Numbered from the stretch's first letter, positions 8,568 through 17,517 are shown. The stretch is 64,000 bases of DNA from SIAQ01 sp964484265 (GCA_964484265.1 CAZAFH010000022.1:6257-70256), one strand, 5' to 3'. Notes: generated by a model not told the origin, from the sequence alone. Numbers and translations are program-made.

Positions 8568-9971
8568 TCAACGGCGCTTGCCGCGATTTTTCTGGGCGCC
8601 GGCAAATTGGCTTAGTTCCTGGATCGACTGCGAGGTAATCGTCAATGTCGCCGTGGCGTTGCTTCCCGACGTCTTGAACGCGATCGAGTTGAGATCCTGA
8701 ATAAAGCCTTTGGGCGGCGCTGGTTGTCCTGGCACCTGTCCGCCGGCGTTCATGAAGAGGGCGAGGAAGCCGCGGAGTTGATTGAATCCATCCTCGGCGC
8801 CGTCCTTGATCCGGGTCGCGTCGCCGCTGTCCTTGCAAACGATCGTCGCGCCGATTTTGAGATCTTGTTGGCCTGTCGCGTCGAAAGAGATCACGGCGCC
8901 TTTGCAGCCATCGACGGCGCCAGCGGCATCTTGCATTTTCTTGGATGTAGCGCCGCCCTTGGTGAACATGTCTTTCATGCCCTTTCGCGCGTCGTTGTCG
9001 AAGGACATCGCAGCCCAGGCCATGGAACTGCCGGCGGATTTGCCTAGTTCCACGGCAGCATTCGGCGCGGGCGAACCTTTGCCTCGGGTCATGGTTTGAA
9101 TGAATTCCGCTTCATTTTGATCGCTGAAGACAGCGATGTCACCGCCGGGAAAGGCGACGAATGCAGGCAACCCCTGAGCCTTGGCGTCCTGCGCGGTGCG
9201 ATGGACGTTGGCATGCCCGCCTACGGTCTGAGCCGCGCCCATGCCGGGCGTTTTTTTCAGACGGTCGATCGAGGCCTGGGGCAACTTCACGATCATGACC
9301 GACCGGCCATTCATATTTTTGGTATTTCCAAAGAACACCATCTTTTCAGCATTCTTCATGACCTCGTTGAAAACCGTCTTGTCGCCGGGTTGGCCGTCGT
9401 CGAAACCCTGCTCGCGCAGCATTTTTTCGAGCGGCTCCATGCGGGTTCGAAGCTGTTTCATGTCGGCCTGGCCTACAAGATTCGCATCCGGCGGAACGTA
9501 GGCGAGCATCGCCGAGTCGCCCGAGAGCAGGAACCCCGGCCAAACGAACGCGGCGACGCCGAGGATGCCGCAACTGAAAAGCCCGCCCAGGCAAACGAGC
9601 GCGATGCCGCCGTAGATGAGCATCTTGTTCATGCCGGCTTTCTGCTTGCCTTTTTTCTTCTTCTTGGGACGATCGTCATCATCGTCATCATCGCCGCGCT
9701 TGCGTTTCTTCTTTTTCGGCGTCTCGTCTTCGTCGTCGTCTACTTCGTCAACATCGACTTCCTCGGCATCCACATCGTCGTCATCGACGGGTTTGGCTTT
9801 TGCCTTGAGCTTCGGTTTCTCCTGAATGCTGGCGGCGGCTTCTTCATCGTCGAGTTCCGGCACGAAGCCCTCATTGCATGCGGGGCATTTGACTTTTCGT
9901 CCAGCGGGAGGGCGCTGGGTGGAGCGGAGAACTTTCTCGCAATGCGGGCAGGTGAAGCTAATAGTAGCCAT
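8568..9971 (-). CDS. Zinc-ribbon, acidic-linker, membrane-anchored protein of unknown function
   Basis: The 467-residue product starts at the ATG at 9971, judged by the MATISFTCPHC opening shared with sister proteins. Domain order: a zinc ribbon (CPHC 8-11, CPAC 29-32); a long low-complexity linker (about 40-115) rich in Asp and Glu alternating with Lys runs; one membrane segment (about 120-148, GGIALVCLGGLFSCGILGVA); and a roughly 320-residue outer domain. The outer domain contains phrases such as YVPPDANLVGQADMKQL and FFGNTKNMNGRSVMIVKL, and recalls planctomycete surface proteins of unknown role. The ribbon and charged linker should be cytoplasmic and the large domain exported. Two other ribbon proteins lie directly upstream. 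Confidence 0.7.
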   Translation of the reverse strand: MATISFTCPHCEKVLRSTQRPPAGRKVKCPACNEGFVPELDDEEAAASIQEKPKLKAKAKPVDDDDVDAEEVDVDEVDDDEDETPKKKKRKRGDDDDDDDRPKKKKKGKQKAGMNKMLIYGGIALVCLGGLFSCGILGVAAFVWPGFLLSGDSAMLAYVPPDANLVGQADMKQLRTRMEPLEKMLREQGFDDGQPGDKTVFNEVMKNAEKMVFFGNTKNMNGRSVMIVKLPQASIDRLKKTPGMGAAQTVGGHANVHRTAQDAKAQGLPAFVAFPGGDIAVFSDQNEAEFIQTMTRGKGSPAPNAAVELGKSAGSSMAWAAMSFDNDARKGMKDMFTKGGATSKKMQDAAGAVDGCKGAVISFDATGQQDLKIGATIVCKDSGDATRIKDGAEDGFNQLRGFLALFMNAGGQVPGQPAPPKGFIQDLNSIAFKTSGSNATATLTITSQSIQELSQFAGAQKNRGKRR

Positions 9972-10127
9972 ATTGGTACCGCGAACGGACTTCGGTTGAT
10001 GAAAATGGTGTTCTGGTAGTTTAGCAGGGGATTGCGAAGAGAGATAGGGAATATTGCGATATTTTTCGCCGTCAACCATTGTCCATGATGCCGATTTGAG
10101 GCGGAAGAGCCGCGAGACGGTAATACG

Positions 10128-10922
10128 TCATTTCAAGTATGCCAGCGCATCCTGCAATCGTTTGGCGATCTCCGGCGGCGAGAGTCGTTCGATCGCGCGC
10201 AGCGAAGTCCAGCTTGCCACCGCCCACGGGGCGATCGCCACGAAATCGAAGAGCACTACCAGAGATCGCAGGCAAAAGCTTGTTCCGTCGCGGTCGGAGA
10301 ACGCCGTTGGGATAAGCCAAATCGTCGCGCCGGCGAATGCGAGCATGCCGATAAACGCCAGCCACGGCACCAACCGCGGAAGGCGCTGGTCCGTTCGCGC
10401 TCCCATGATTCCGGATCGCCCTTTCCTCAGCGCGAACAAAAGCGAACCGATTGCGATGGGCACGGCGAAAAATTCGCCGAGTTCGCGCGCCGTCGGACTG
10501 AGGAATTGGGCGTGCAACTCGAGCGTTCGTGAAACCGCGAAAAAGAGATGCATCGCCACGGCAATGGATCCCAGCCAAAGTGCCGTGCTGATGTGCGTCA
10601 CGGCGGCGAGCGCGGATTCAAAGGCCGATAGCGCCTTCCAGTCGTCGTCCGTCATCGCCTCGGCGGCGCGGTCGTCGAGCGGTCGGCCGGCGCGGATCGC
10701 CAGCATCACCGAAAGCGGCGGCAGGCCGTCGTAGAGCCGATGTTCGATCGGTGTTGCGTCGTTCGCGTCCGATTCGGCATCGTGTTCCTCGTCCAGCGTC
10801 AAATCGCGATGGCGCGATGCCACGACGAATTCACAGCCGCAATGCGGACAGCGCGCGCTTTGGCCGAGCAGCTCATCGGGAAGATCCAGCGGGCAGTTTC
10901 GCTCGGGGCAACGCAGACGCAT
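10128..10922 (-). CDS. Zinc-ribbon integral membrane protein, second of three
   Basis: The protein of 264 residues opens with a ribbon-like cysteine set (C5, C10, C25, C28, in MRLRCPERNC and RCPHCGC), then an acidic spacer (residues 40-60). Four hydrophobic segments follow: STALWLGSIAVAMHLFFAV, FFAVPIAIGSLLFAL, LVPWLAFIGMLAFAGATIWL and SLVVLFDFVAIAPWAVASW. The C-terminus is short and basic/amphipathic. No enzyme motif is visible and I do not recognise a named family. It sits between two other ribbon-headed membrane proteins on the same strand, 36 nt from the upstream one. The ribbon could bind zinc, nucleic acid or a partner; that is inference. Confidence 0.65.
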   Translation of the reverse strand: MRLRCPERNCPLDLPDELLGQSARCPHCGCEFVVASRHRDLTLDEEHDAESDANDATPIEHRLYDGLPPLSVMLAIRAGRPLDDRAAEAMTDDDWKALSAFESALAAVTHISTALWLGSIAVAMHLFFAVSRTLELHAQFLSPTARELGEFFAVPIAIGSLLFALRKGRSGIMGARTDQRLPRLVPWLAFIGMLAFAGATIWLIPTAFSDRDGTSFCLRSLVVLFDFVAIAPWAVASWTSLRAIERLSPPEIAKRLQDALAYLK

Positions 10923-10958
10923 GAATCCGACTCGTTTCTTTTTTTGCGACGGGCCGTT

Positions 10959-12236
10959 TTATTCCGCTTGCGCCCGCGCCGCTTCTTGCCTGGCGAGCGC
11001 GGCTCGATATCGAACGAGCAAGTTGGAAGCCGGGAAGCCCGCGAGAGCGCCCAAGACGCCAAGTGCAAGCGACGCGATAAACAGAACCGCGATGGCAATC
11101 AGCATCGGCCTGAGCACGGAATCGGTGACGACGATGATCGGCGGGATCGACATCAATCCGTTGCAGAAACCCTGCATGGCCACCGCGATGCAAAGCACCG
11201 AGCCGACATAGCCGAATACCGGCATGACGCGAACGAAGAGCGTGATGGCCGAGAGCACAAGCCCGATGGCGAAGAAGGCACAAAGAGCGCAGGCGACGAT
11301 AACGGCGATCATCGTTTCGGATTGAACCTGGCGTGTCGTGGAGGATCGCCACAGGACCGCGAGAAATAGGCCAATGAGAAGGAACTGCACGAATCCGAGC
11401 AGTCCGAACCAACAAGCGGCATGAAAACAGGAGGACGCCGTCGCCTTTTCCGGGACGAATTCGCCGGACTGCTGGGAGACGCGCAGTTGGCGCTCGCGCT
11501 CGAGTTGGAAGGCTTGATTGATTTCATCGCCGTTGATGATGAGCAGAGTACCGATGCCTCCCCACAGCGAGGACGGCACTTGAAAGAGGCAGAGGCCGCC
11601 CAGAAAACACGCAAAGAGCGCGCCGATGCCACCCTGCGTCATGCCCAGGACCGATGCGCCGAGGCCGAGGAATCCCAACAGCCCGACGAGAATCGCCAGG
11701 ATGGCGGCGGTCATGCCGAAACCCTTGCTGCGAAATCGGCTCAACGAGCCAGCGCCGATGATGATAAGAACGCCAAAGGTCGCGAGAAAGGTCGCCGTAA
11801 CGATCGAGCCGAAAAACGGCATGATGCTTCCGGTGAAGCCAGCGATCACGAAACCGCGGACGACGGCGTAGAAGGCGAGACACACGGTCAACGCGCCGCC
11901 GAGAGAAAGCAGATTGCTCAACCGGTTCACACGGAGCCGAACACCCGCATTCAGGCGGCTTTCCTGTTCGCTGAAATCGAGGTTGGACGTCGGTTCGGAA
12001 GCGCTGGAATCATCGCCAAACGCAAACGCGCCGGCGGGCGCCGGTTTCGGCGGCGGTGGAACGGGCACGTTCGTTGGAAGCGGCGCCTCCATCGACACGG
12101 ACGCTGGCGACATGCCATCCTCTTCGATCCGAAACACCGCCTGGCATCCCGAGCAACGCACTTTCTTGCCAATCGCCGTGGCAGGAACTGCGATGGCTCG
12201 GTTGCACGACGGACAATTCCTGGTCGCAGGCTGCAT
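10959..12236 (-). CDS. Zinc-ribbon polytopic membrane protein, first of three
   Basis: The ATG at 12236 has GAGGT upstream and gives 425 residues. The ribbon (C8, C11, C28, C31, reading NCPSC and RCSGC) is followed by a Pro/Ala-rich linker (about 45-75) and then roughly eight to ten hydrophobic segments, including LLSLGGALTVCLAFYAVV, MTAAILAILVGLLGFLG and VIVACALCAFFAIGLVLSAI. It has no transporter signature that I can name. The CxxC...CxxC head followed by a P-rich linker is a common planctomycete layout. Together with the two downstream ribbon proteins and moaC it forms a run of four same-strand genes. Confidence 0.65.
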   Translation of the reverse strand: MQPATRNCPSCNRAIAVPATAIGKKVRCSGCQAVFRIEEDGMSPASVSMEAPLPTNVPVPPPPKPAPAGAFAFGDDSSASEPTSNLDFSEQESRLNAGVRLRVNRLSNLLSLGGALTVCLAFYAVVRGFVIAGFTGSIMPFFGSIVTATFLATFGVLIIIGAGSLSRFRSKGFGMTAAILAILVGLLGFLGLGASVLGMTQGGIGALFACFLGGLCLFQVPSSLWGGIGTLLIINGDEINQAFQLERERQLRVSQQSGEFVPEKATASSCFHAACWFGLLGFVQFLLIGLFLAVLWRSSTTRQVQSETMIAVIVACALCAFFAIGLVLSAITLFVRVMPVFGYVGSVLCIAVAMQGFCNGLMSIPPIIVVTDSVLRPMLIAIAVLFIASLALGVLGALAGFPASNLLVRYRAALARQEAARAQAE

Positions 12237-12286
12237 GGCGATACCTCGGTGCGGAATTCTACCTGTTTTTCGTTTTTTGGTATAGC

Positions 12287-12330
12287 GCTCGGCGAGAAAC
12301 ATTGTGGAGCGCTAAGCCGCAAGCGGGGAA
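12287..12330. repeat. Truncated copy of palindromic element A
   Basis: Only the right arm is complete (12307-12330, GAGCGCTAAGCCGCAAGCGG). The left side keeps just TAGCGCTC, and the conserved core is gone. It lies between lpd and the first ribbon protein gene. Confidence 0.6.
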
Positions 12331-12337
12331 CAGGGAA

Positions 12338-13753
12338 CTAGAGCGCCTTCTTTTTTGGCGTGTAGACATGCGTGGAGATGCCGTGCAGCACCTCGGCGGC
12401 TTCCATGACCGTCTCGCTGAGCGTGGGATGCGGGTGGATGCACATTGCCAGATCCTTCGCGCTGGCGCCCATTTCGACGGCGACGACGCCCTCGGCGATC
12501 AACTCGCCCGCGCCGGCGCCGACTAGGCCGATGCCTAGCACTTGATCCGTCGCTGGATCGGTGATGACTTTCGTCAGGCCATCATTGCGGCCAAGCGTCG
12601 AAGCGCGGCCCGAAAAGCCCCAGCGGAAAACCCCGACCTTGACCTCGCGGCCTTGTTTCTTGGCGTCGTTTTCGGTCAGGCCGCACCAGGCGATCTCGGG
12701 GTCGGTGAAGACCACTGCGGGTATCGCCCGCGGATCCCAGACGGCGGCATGTTCGCCAGCGATCACTTCGACGGCCAGCTTGCCTTCGTGCGATGCCTTG
12801 TGGGCAAGCATCGGCTCTCCAGCGGCGTCGCCAATCGCGAAAATGTGCGGCACATTGGTGCGCCGCTGAGCATCCGTCGCGATGAAGCCGCGCTCGACGG
12901 CAATGCCGATCTTTTCCAGGCCCACATTCGCGGTGTTCGGCCGGCGGCCGACGGCGACGAGGATTTTCTCGTAGGTCGCCTCCTTGACCTCGGCTTCACC
13001 TTCGAAAGCGACTTTGATGCCGTCCTTGACTTCCTCGACCTTGGTAACTTTGGTGTTGAGATAGATGCTGTCGAACTGCGCTTTCAATTTGGCATGTAGC
13101 GGCCGAACGAGATCGGCATCGACGCCCGGAAGGAGGCCGCCCGTCATTTCTACGACGGTCACTTTGCTGCCGAGGGCGGCATAGACGCTGCCCATCTCCA
13201 GGCCGATGTACCCGCCGCCGACCACGAGCAGTGTCTTCGGGACGTTTTCGAGTTCCAGCGCGGTGGTCGAATCGAGGACGCGTTTGCTGCCAATATCGAA
13301 CGTCGGCAGTTTCGCGGGCACGGACCCAACGGCGACGATGCACTTCTGAAACTTGACTGTCGGCCCGCCTTCGACTTGAATCGTGTTGGCGTCAACGAAC
13401 GCGCCGCGGCCGGGGACGTGGGTGATGCCGCGTTTTTTGCAGCCATCGAGCAGACTGCTGGACATCGCTTCGATAATCTTGTCTTTCTTGCCCCGAAGTT
13501 TGGCGACATCGATTTGCGGCTTCGCGAAGACCAGTCCGAATTCGGCGGCGTCTTGCGCGGCGTGGATGACATGGGCAGCGTGCAGCAGCGCCTTCGACGG
13601 GATGCACCCGCGGTGCAGGCACGTGCCGCCGGGCTTCGGCGTGGCATCGATGAGCGTGGTCGCGATGTCCTTGTCGGCCGCGAGAAACGCCGCCGCATAT
13701 CCGCCGGGACCGCCGCCGAGTACGACGAGATCGGTAGTGACTGTGTCAGGCAT
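12338..13753 (-). CDS. lpdA: Dihydrolipoamide dehydrogenase (E3)
   Basis: The 471-residue flavoenzyme reoxidises the dihydrolipoyl group of 2-oxoacid dehydrogenase complexes and passes electrons to NAD+. Visible motifs are the FAD loop GGGPGG (13-18), the redox disulfide in TCLHRGCIPSKALL (C45, C50), the NAD loop VVGGGYIGLEMGS, the second FAD motif AIGDAAGEPMLAHKASHEG, and the active-site pair in HPHPTLSE (H442, E447). The start at 13753 has AAGGA upstream. The E2 gene of the same complex is on the same strand about 730 nt upstream, but a toxin-antitoxin pair sits between them. No E1 gene is present in the window. Confidence 0.96.
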   Translation of the reverse strand: MPDTVTTDLVVLGGGPGGYAAAFLAADKDIATTLIDATPKPGGTCLHRGCIPSKALLHAAHVIHAAQDAAEFGLVFAKPQIDVAKLRGKKDKIIEAMSSSLLDGCKKRGITHVPGRGAFVDANTIQVEGGPTVKFQKCIVAVGSVPAKLPTFDIGSKRVLDSTTALELENVPKTLLVVGGGYIGLEMGSVYAALGSKVTVVEMTGGLLPGVDADLVRPLHAKLKAQFDSIYLNTKVTKVEEVKDGIKVAFEGEAEVKEATYEKILVAVGRRPNTANVGLEKIGIAVERGFIATDAQRRTNVPHIFAIGDAAGEPMLAHKASHEGKLAVEVIAGEHAAVWDPRAIPAVVFTDPEIAWCGLTENDAKKQGREVKVGVFRWGFSGRASTLGRNDGLTKVITDPATDQVLGIGLVGAGAGELIAEGVVAVEMGASAKDLAMCIHPHPTLSETVMEAAEVLHGISTHVYTPKKKAL

Positions 13754-13788
13754 AGTGTCGATTTCCTTGCGTGGCGTAAATGTCAAAC

Positions 13789-14097
13789 TTAAGCGTGTAC
13801 TGGCAAAAAGCGAATTTCGATGCGTCGGTTCAGGGCCGCTGCTACTCGCCGAAGCATAGCTAGCGATGGACCCTGGTAGTCGGCGTCCTCGAGTCGGCGA
13901 ATTGTCGATGTCGATGTCCCAACCAACGCCGCGAGTTCCGCGTGAGACAGGCCAGCCTGTTCACGAAGTTTAAAAATCGTCCGTGCGATGTATGCGTTCT
14001 CTCTCTCCTCCTCTAGCGAGGCAAGCCTCTCGGGATCTGAAGCATAATATCGCCGATCCAGTATCGCGATTGCGTCCTTCGTTTTATTCTTTTTCAT
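13789..14097 (-). CDS. higA: HigA-type antitoxin with XRE helix-turn-helix
   Basis: The 102-residue protein has a classic Cro/C1 helix-turn-helix (LREQAGLSHAELAALVG...STIRRLED, about 44-72), preceded by a charged arm with SLEEERENAYIARTI. It overlaps the end of the upstream toxin gene by 14 nt, so translation is probably coupled. HigB-HigA pairs have toxin first and antitoxin second, as here. The antitoxin should bind and silence the toxin and repress its own promoter. lpd starts 35 nt downstream on the same strand. The DNA is visibly AT-richer than the flanking E2 and lpd genes, which suggests insertion. Confidence 0.85.
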   Translation of the reverse strand: MKKNKTKDAIAILDRRYYASDPERLASLEEERENAYIARTIFKLREQAGLSHAELAALVGTSTSTIRRLEDADYQGPSLAMLRRVAAALNRRIEIRFLPVHA

Positions 14098-14470
14098 CGG
14101 TTGACTCGTCTGTAAAGGTATGACGGTCAGGGTTCTTGGTGAATCGCTTCTTCCGGTCGACCGCTACATTGATTTCCTTTGCCGGTACCGCTTTCTCCTT
14201 CTCTAGCCCATGCGAAATGACGACTATTCCCTTTCCATGGAAGAAATACAGAATCCGGTAATTAACACGAAGATGCCTTACTCGAAGCTCGTAGATTCCA
14301 TCGCGAAGAAAATCGGCTTCCGGTCGACGTAGTTTATCCCCCATTTCGGCGAGTCGCTCAAGACGAACTCGGCACTTATCCTGAACTTTTTGAGGAAGTT
14401 CGTCAAACCAGATCAGAAATGGTACGGTATCGTCATCCTCACGGAAAAAGCAGAGGTTTATTGCGGACAT
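14084..14470 (-). CDS. higB: RelE/HigB-family toxin (probable mRNA interferase)
   Basis: The 128-residue product carries the RelE/ParE-fold features of HigB/Gp49-like toxins: FLIWFDELP near the N-terminus, the LRRPEADFLRDGIYELRVRH strand pair, NYRILYFFHGKGIVVISHG, and a C-terminal basic tail (AKEINVAVDRKKRF). Such toxins usually cleave mRNA at the ribosome. It starts 15 nt after the E2 stop and overlaps the antitoxin gene by 14 nt. The last 20 residues (KNPDRHTFTDESTDEKE) are acidic and read through the overlap. Toxin family is clear. Whether it is active cannot be judged. Confidence 0.85.
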   Translation of the reverse strand: MSAINLCFFREDDDTVPFLIWFDELPQKVQDKCRVRLERLAEMGDKLRRPEADFLRDGIYELRVRHLRVNYRILYFFHGKGIVVISHGLEKEKAVPAKEINVAVDRKKRFTKNPDRHTFTDESTDEKE

Positions 14471-14485
14471 TAATGGTTAACCGCC

Positions 14486-15760
14486 TCACGCGTGCAGCAA
14501 CATCACCAGCGGGTTCTCCAGCAATTCCGCGAGCTTTCGGCAAAACCTCGCGGCGTCGGCGCCGTCGATAACGCGATGATCGTATGACAACGACAACGGC
14601 AAGTGCAAGCGCGGCACCCACTGGTTGTCCTTCCACACTGGCTGCATGCGCGAACGCGTCAGGCCGAGAATCGCGACTTCCGGCCAATTGACGATCGGCG
14701 AGAACGACGTACCGCCGATACCGCCGAGGTTGCTGATCGTGAACGTGCCGCCTTGCATGTCTTCCACCGTCAGCTTGCGCAGGCGTGCTTTCTCGGCGAT
14801 GTCGGTCATTTCCTTGCCGATGTCGTAGACGCTCTTTTTGTCAACATCGCGCAACTTCGGCACGACGAGGCCACGCTCGGTATCGACAGCCACGCCAAGG
14901 TGGTAATAGTTCTTGAAGATAAGCTCGCCCTTTTGCGTATCTACGCTGGCGTTGAACTGCGGCATCTGCTTGAGGATGATGGCACACGCCTTGAGCACGA
15001 ACGCCGTCACGGTGAGTTTGCCCGCGCCTTTGCCTTCTTGCTGTTTGCGGAAGGCCTCGATATCGCTGACGTCAGCGACATCGTTGTGAGTGACGTGCGG
15101 GATCAGATTCCAGCACAGGCTCAGGTGCTCGGCCGTCTTTTTGCGGATCGACTCGAACGGCTTGGTCGCGACCGGACCCCATTGCGCGAAATCGGGCATC
15201 GGCGGAATCTTGACGCCTCCGCCCGAACCTCCACCCGTCGCCAGCACGCGGAGGTAGTTTTTCACGTCGTCCTGAGTGACGCGCCCCGCAGGCCCCGAAC
15301 CGGGAACCTGGGCGAGATCGACGGAAAATTCGCGAGCATAACGGCGCGTCGCCGGCCCGGCGTGAACCGTGCGATTCTCATCAACGGGAGGAAGTGCGAC
15401 GGGTAATGGTTTCGGAGCAGGTGGAGCTTGATTGGCGGGAGCGGAAGGCGGCGTAGCAGCAGGCTCCTTCGCGGCGGCGGGCTTCGCAGCAGGCGGAGCG
15501 GCCGTGGCGGGCGGCGCCTGGCCGTTACCGCCGATCAACGCGATGACCTGGCCTGGCTTGACCTTGTCGCCCTTCTTGACAAGCAACTGTTCGACCCGGC
15601 CTGCGATGCCCGAAGGCACTTCCGCCGTCGTCTTCTCGGCTTCGACTTCGATCAGCGCCTGTCCTTTTTTCACGACATCGCCGACTACTACCTTGACATC
15701 GATCACATCGCCGGCAGCGACATTGTCGCCCAGGCTCGGCAGCTTGATTTCACTCGCCAT
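14486..15760 (-). CDS. Dihydrolipoamide acyltransferase (E2) of a 2-oxoacid dehydrogenase complex
   Basis: The 424-residue E2 has all three domains: an N-terminal lipoyl domain (1-80) with the lipoylated lysine K43 in VEAEKTTAEV; an Ala/Pro-rich linker (81-120); a peripheral-subunit-binding domain (about 135-170, RRYAREFSVDL...GRVTQDDV); and the catalytic trimer domain ending in DHRVIDG (394-400) with the catalytic histidine H395. EKTTAEVPS around the lipoyl lysine and the overall layout point to pyruvate dehydrogenase (aceF/pdhC), but a branched-chain or 2-oxoglutarate role cannot be excluded without E1. The protein assembles the cytosolic complex with Lpd, encoded downstream after the toxin-antitoxin pair. 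Confidence 0.92.
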   Translation of the reverse strand: MASEIKLPSLGDNVAAGDVIDVKVVVGDVVKKGQALIEVEAEKTTAEVPSGIAGRVEQLLVKKGDKVKPGQVIALIGGNGQAPPATAAPPAAKPAAAKEPAATPPSAPANQAPPAPKPLPVALPPVDENRTVHAGPATRRYAREFSVDLAQVPGSGPAGRVTQDDVKNYLRVLATGGGSGGGVKIPPMPDFAQWGPVATKPFESIRKKTAEHLSLCWNLIPHVTHNDVADVSDIEAFRKQQEGKGAGKLTVTAFVLKACAIILKQMPQFNASVDTQKGELIFKNYYHLGVAVDTERGLVVPKLRDVDKKSVYDIGKEMTDIAEKARLRKLTVEDMQGGTFTISNLGGIGGTSFSPIVNWPEVAILGLTRSRMQPVWKDNQWVPRLHLPLSLSYDHRVIDGADAARFCRKLAELLENPLVMLLHA

Positions 15761-15844
15761 GCGTTTGGTTCCTTACATCCCCGGCACAAAATCCGCGCTC
15801 CTGTGTTAATGTAGCGTTCTACCTCGCCGTCGTCATCCAGCGCC

Positions 15845-15915
15845 AAGGCCAGGGATGAGCGAAGCGAATCCAGGCGTCTCTATCCCAGGGATTCGCTTCG
15901 CTCATCCCTGGCCTT
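15845..15915. repeat. Perfect 27-bp inverted repeat with 17-nt loop
   Basis: The arms at 15845-15871 and 15889-15915 are exact reverse complements (core GGGATGAGCGAAGCGAATCC). It lies in the divergent gap between the E2 gene and comM, so it is badly placed for a terminator. It may be a cruciform, a REP-like element or a regulator site. Confidence 0.85.
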
Positions 15916-15981
15916 GTGGGAATCTTCACACTCAGCGAGAAATCGATTCCCTTCCCCGAATCCTCCGCTTATACTAGCTTC

Positions 15982-17517
15982 ATGCTGGCCAAACTCACGT
16001 CCTATGCCCTGGTCGGGATTGATGCCCTCCCTGTCGAAGTCGAGGTCGATACCGCTCATGGATTGCCGAAGACCGTGCTCGTCGGGTTGCCCGAGATGGC
16101 GGTGCGCGAGAGCATCCACCGCATCGAACGAGCCCTTGCAAATCTGGGCTACCAACGCCCGTCGGGCCGCACGATTATCAATCTCGCGCCGGCGGATCTG
16201 CGTAAGGATGCCGGCGGGTTCGATCTGCCGATCGCGCTCGGCATGCTCGTCGCCACGGGGCAGGTGTTGCCAGAGCACGTCGCCGGGTGGGCGATGGCGG
16301 GCGAACTCGCGCTCGACGGCAGCGTACGCAGCATCAAAGGCGCGCTGTCGATCGCCATGGCGGCCAAGGCGGCGGGCTTGCAGCAGATGATCGTGCCGTC
16401 GGCAAATGGCCGCGAGGCGGCGGTCGTCGAAGGAATTCGCGTTTACGGCGTTTCCACGTTGAGCGAAGCGGTCGGGCTGCTCACGGGCCAAATCACGCTG
16501 ACGCCGATCAAGGCCGAGATCGAAGCGCTGTTCAAAACGCTCAACACCTACGACGTCGATTTCGCCGACGTCCGAGGCCAGGAATACGCCAAGCGAGCCT
16601 TGATCGTCGCCGCCAGCGGAGGCCATAATGTATTGATGATCGGCACGCCGGGTTCGGGCAAGACGATGCTCACCCGGCGAATGCCGACCATCCTCCCGCC
16701 GCTCACGCCGAGCGAGAGTCTGGAGACGACGCGCATCTACAGCGCGATGGGCCGACTCGCGCCAGGCGAAGCGTTGCTGGCGACGCGACCCTTTCGCTCG
16801 CCGCACCACACCATCAGCGACGCCGGCATGGTCGGCGGCGGAACGATCCCGACACCGGGCGAAATCAGCCTCGCCCACCACGGCGTCTTGTTCCTCGACG
16901 AACTGCCCGAGTTCAATCGCCGCAGCCTCGAAGTCTTGCGCCAGCCGCTCGAAGAAGGCCGCGTGACCATTTCGCGCGCGCTCAATTCGTCTACCTTCCC
17001 CGCACATTTCGTACTCGTCGCGGCCATGAACCCCTGCCCGTGCGGTTACATGGGCGATCCGAAGCACACGTGCAAATGCTCGCCGATGCAGATCGAGCGG
17101 TACATGGGCCGCATCTCGGGGCCGTTGCTCGATCGCATCGACCTGCACATCGAAGTGCCGGCGGTGCCATACCAGGAACTGTCTGCGAAACAGGAAGGCA
17201 CGTCGAGTGCAGCGATGCGCAGCTACGTCCAGCAGGCCCGCGATGTGCAGATGCGTCGTCTCGGCGGCGAAGGGCAGCGCCTCAATAGCCGGCTTACCAG
17301 CAAACAACTTCGCAAATACTGCGTGCTCGACAGCGAATGCCAGGCACTCATGCAAACCGCGATGGAAACGCTCGGCCTATCAGCGAGAGCGCACGACCGC
17401 ATCCTGCGAGTTTCGCGCACCATCGCCGACCTGGAAGGCTCCGCCGACATCAAACACCCGCACCTGAGCGAAGCGATCGGCTACCGGAGCCTGGATAGGA
17501 AGCTGTGGGCGCGGTGA
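15982..17517 (+). CDS. comM: ComM/YifB-like Mg-chelatase-family AAA+ ATPase
   Basis: The 511-residue protein is full length. In natural transformation ComM acts as a hexameric helicase that drives branch migration of incoming DNA. It has the N-terminal Lon-protease-like fold (1-180), the VRGQEYAKRAL entry, Walker A GTPGSGKT (221-228), Walker B LFLDELPEF, the MNPCPCGY insert with a later THTCKCS-type pair of cysteines, the LDRIDLHIEVP sensor region, and the Mg_chelatase C-terminal helix bundle. The ATG at 15982 starts MLAKLTSYAL, the usual family start; upstream codons run into the hairpin. The 3' end of a second, broken copy lies 1 kb downstream. Confidence 0.93.
   Translation: MLAKLTSYALVGIDALPVEVEVDTAHGLPKTVLVGLPEMAVRESIHRIERALANLGYQRPSGRTIINLAPADLRKDAGGFDLPIALGMLVATGQVLPEHVAGWAMAGELALDGSVRSIKGALSIAMAAKAAGLQQMIVPSANGREAAVVEGIRVYGVSTLSEAVGLLTGQITLTPIKAEIEALFKTLNTYDVDFADVRGQEYAKRALIVAASGGHNVLMIGTPGSGKTMLTRRMPTILPPLTPSESLETTRIYSAMGRLAPGEALLATRPFRSPHHTISDAGMVGGGTIPTPGEISLAHHGVLFLDELPEFNRRSLEVLRQPLEEGRVTISRALNSSTFPAHFVLVAAMNPCPCGYMGDPKHTCKCSPMQIERYMGRISGPLLDRIDLHIEVPAVPYQELSAKQEGTSSAAMRSYVQQARDVQMRRLGGEGQRLNSRLTSKQLRKYCVLDSECQALMQTAMETLGLSARAHDRILRVSRTIADLEGSADIKHPHLSEAIGYRSLDRKLWAR

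Noticed and set aside
15880..17355. 491-codon minus-strand frame over comM
   Set aside because: It lies opposite a clear comM with intact motifs and its translation has an Arg/His/Ala-rich composition, as expected for a high-GC antisense frame.
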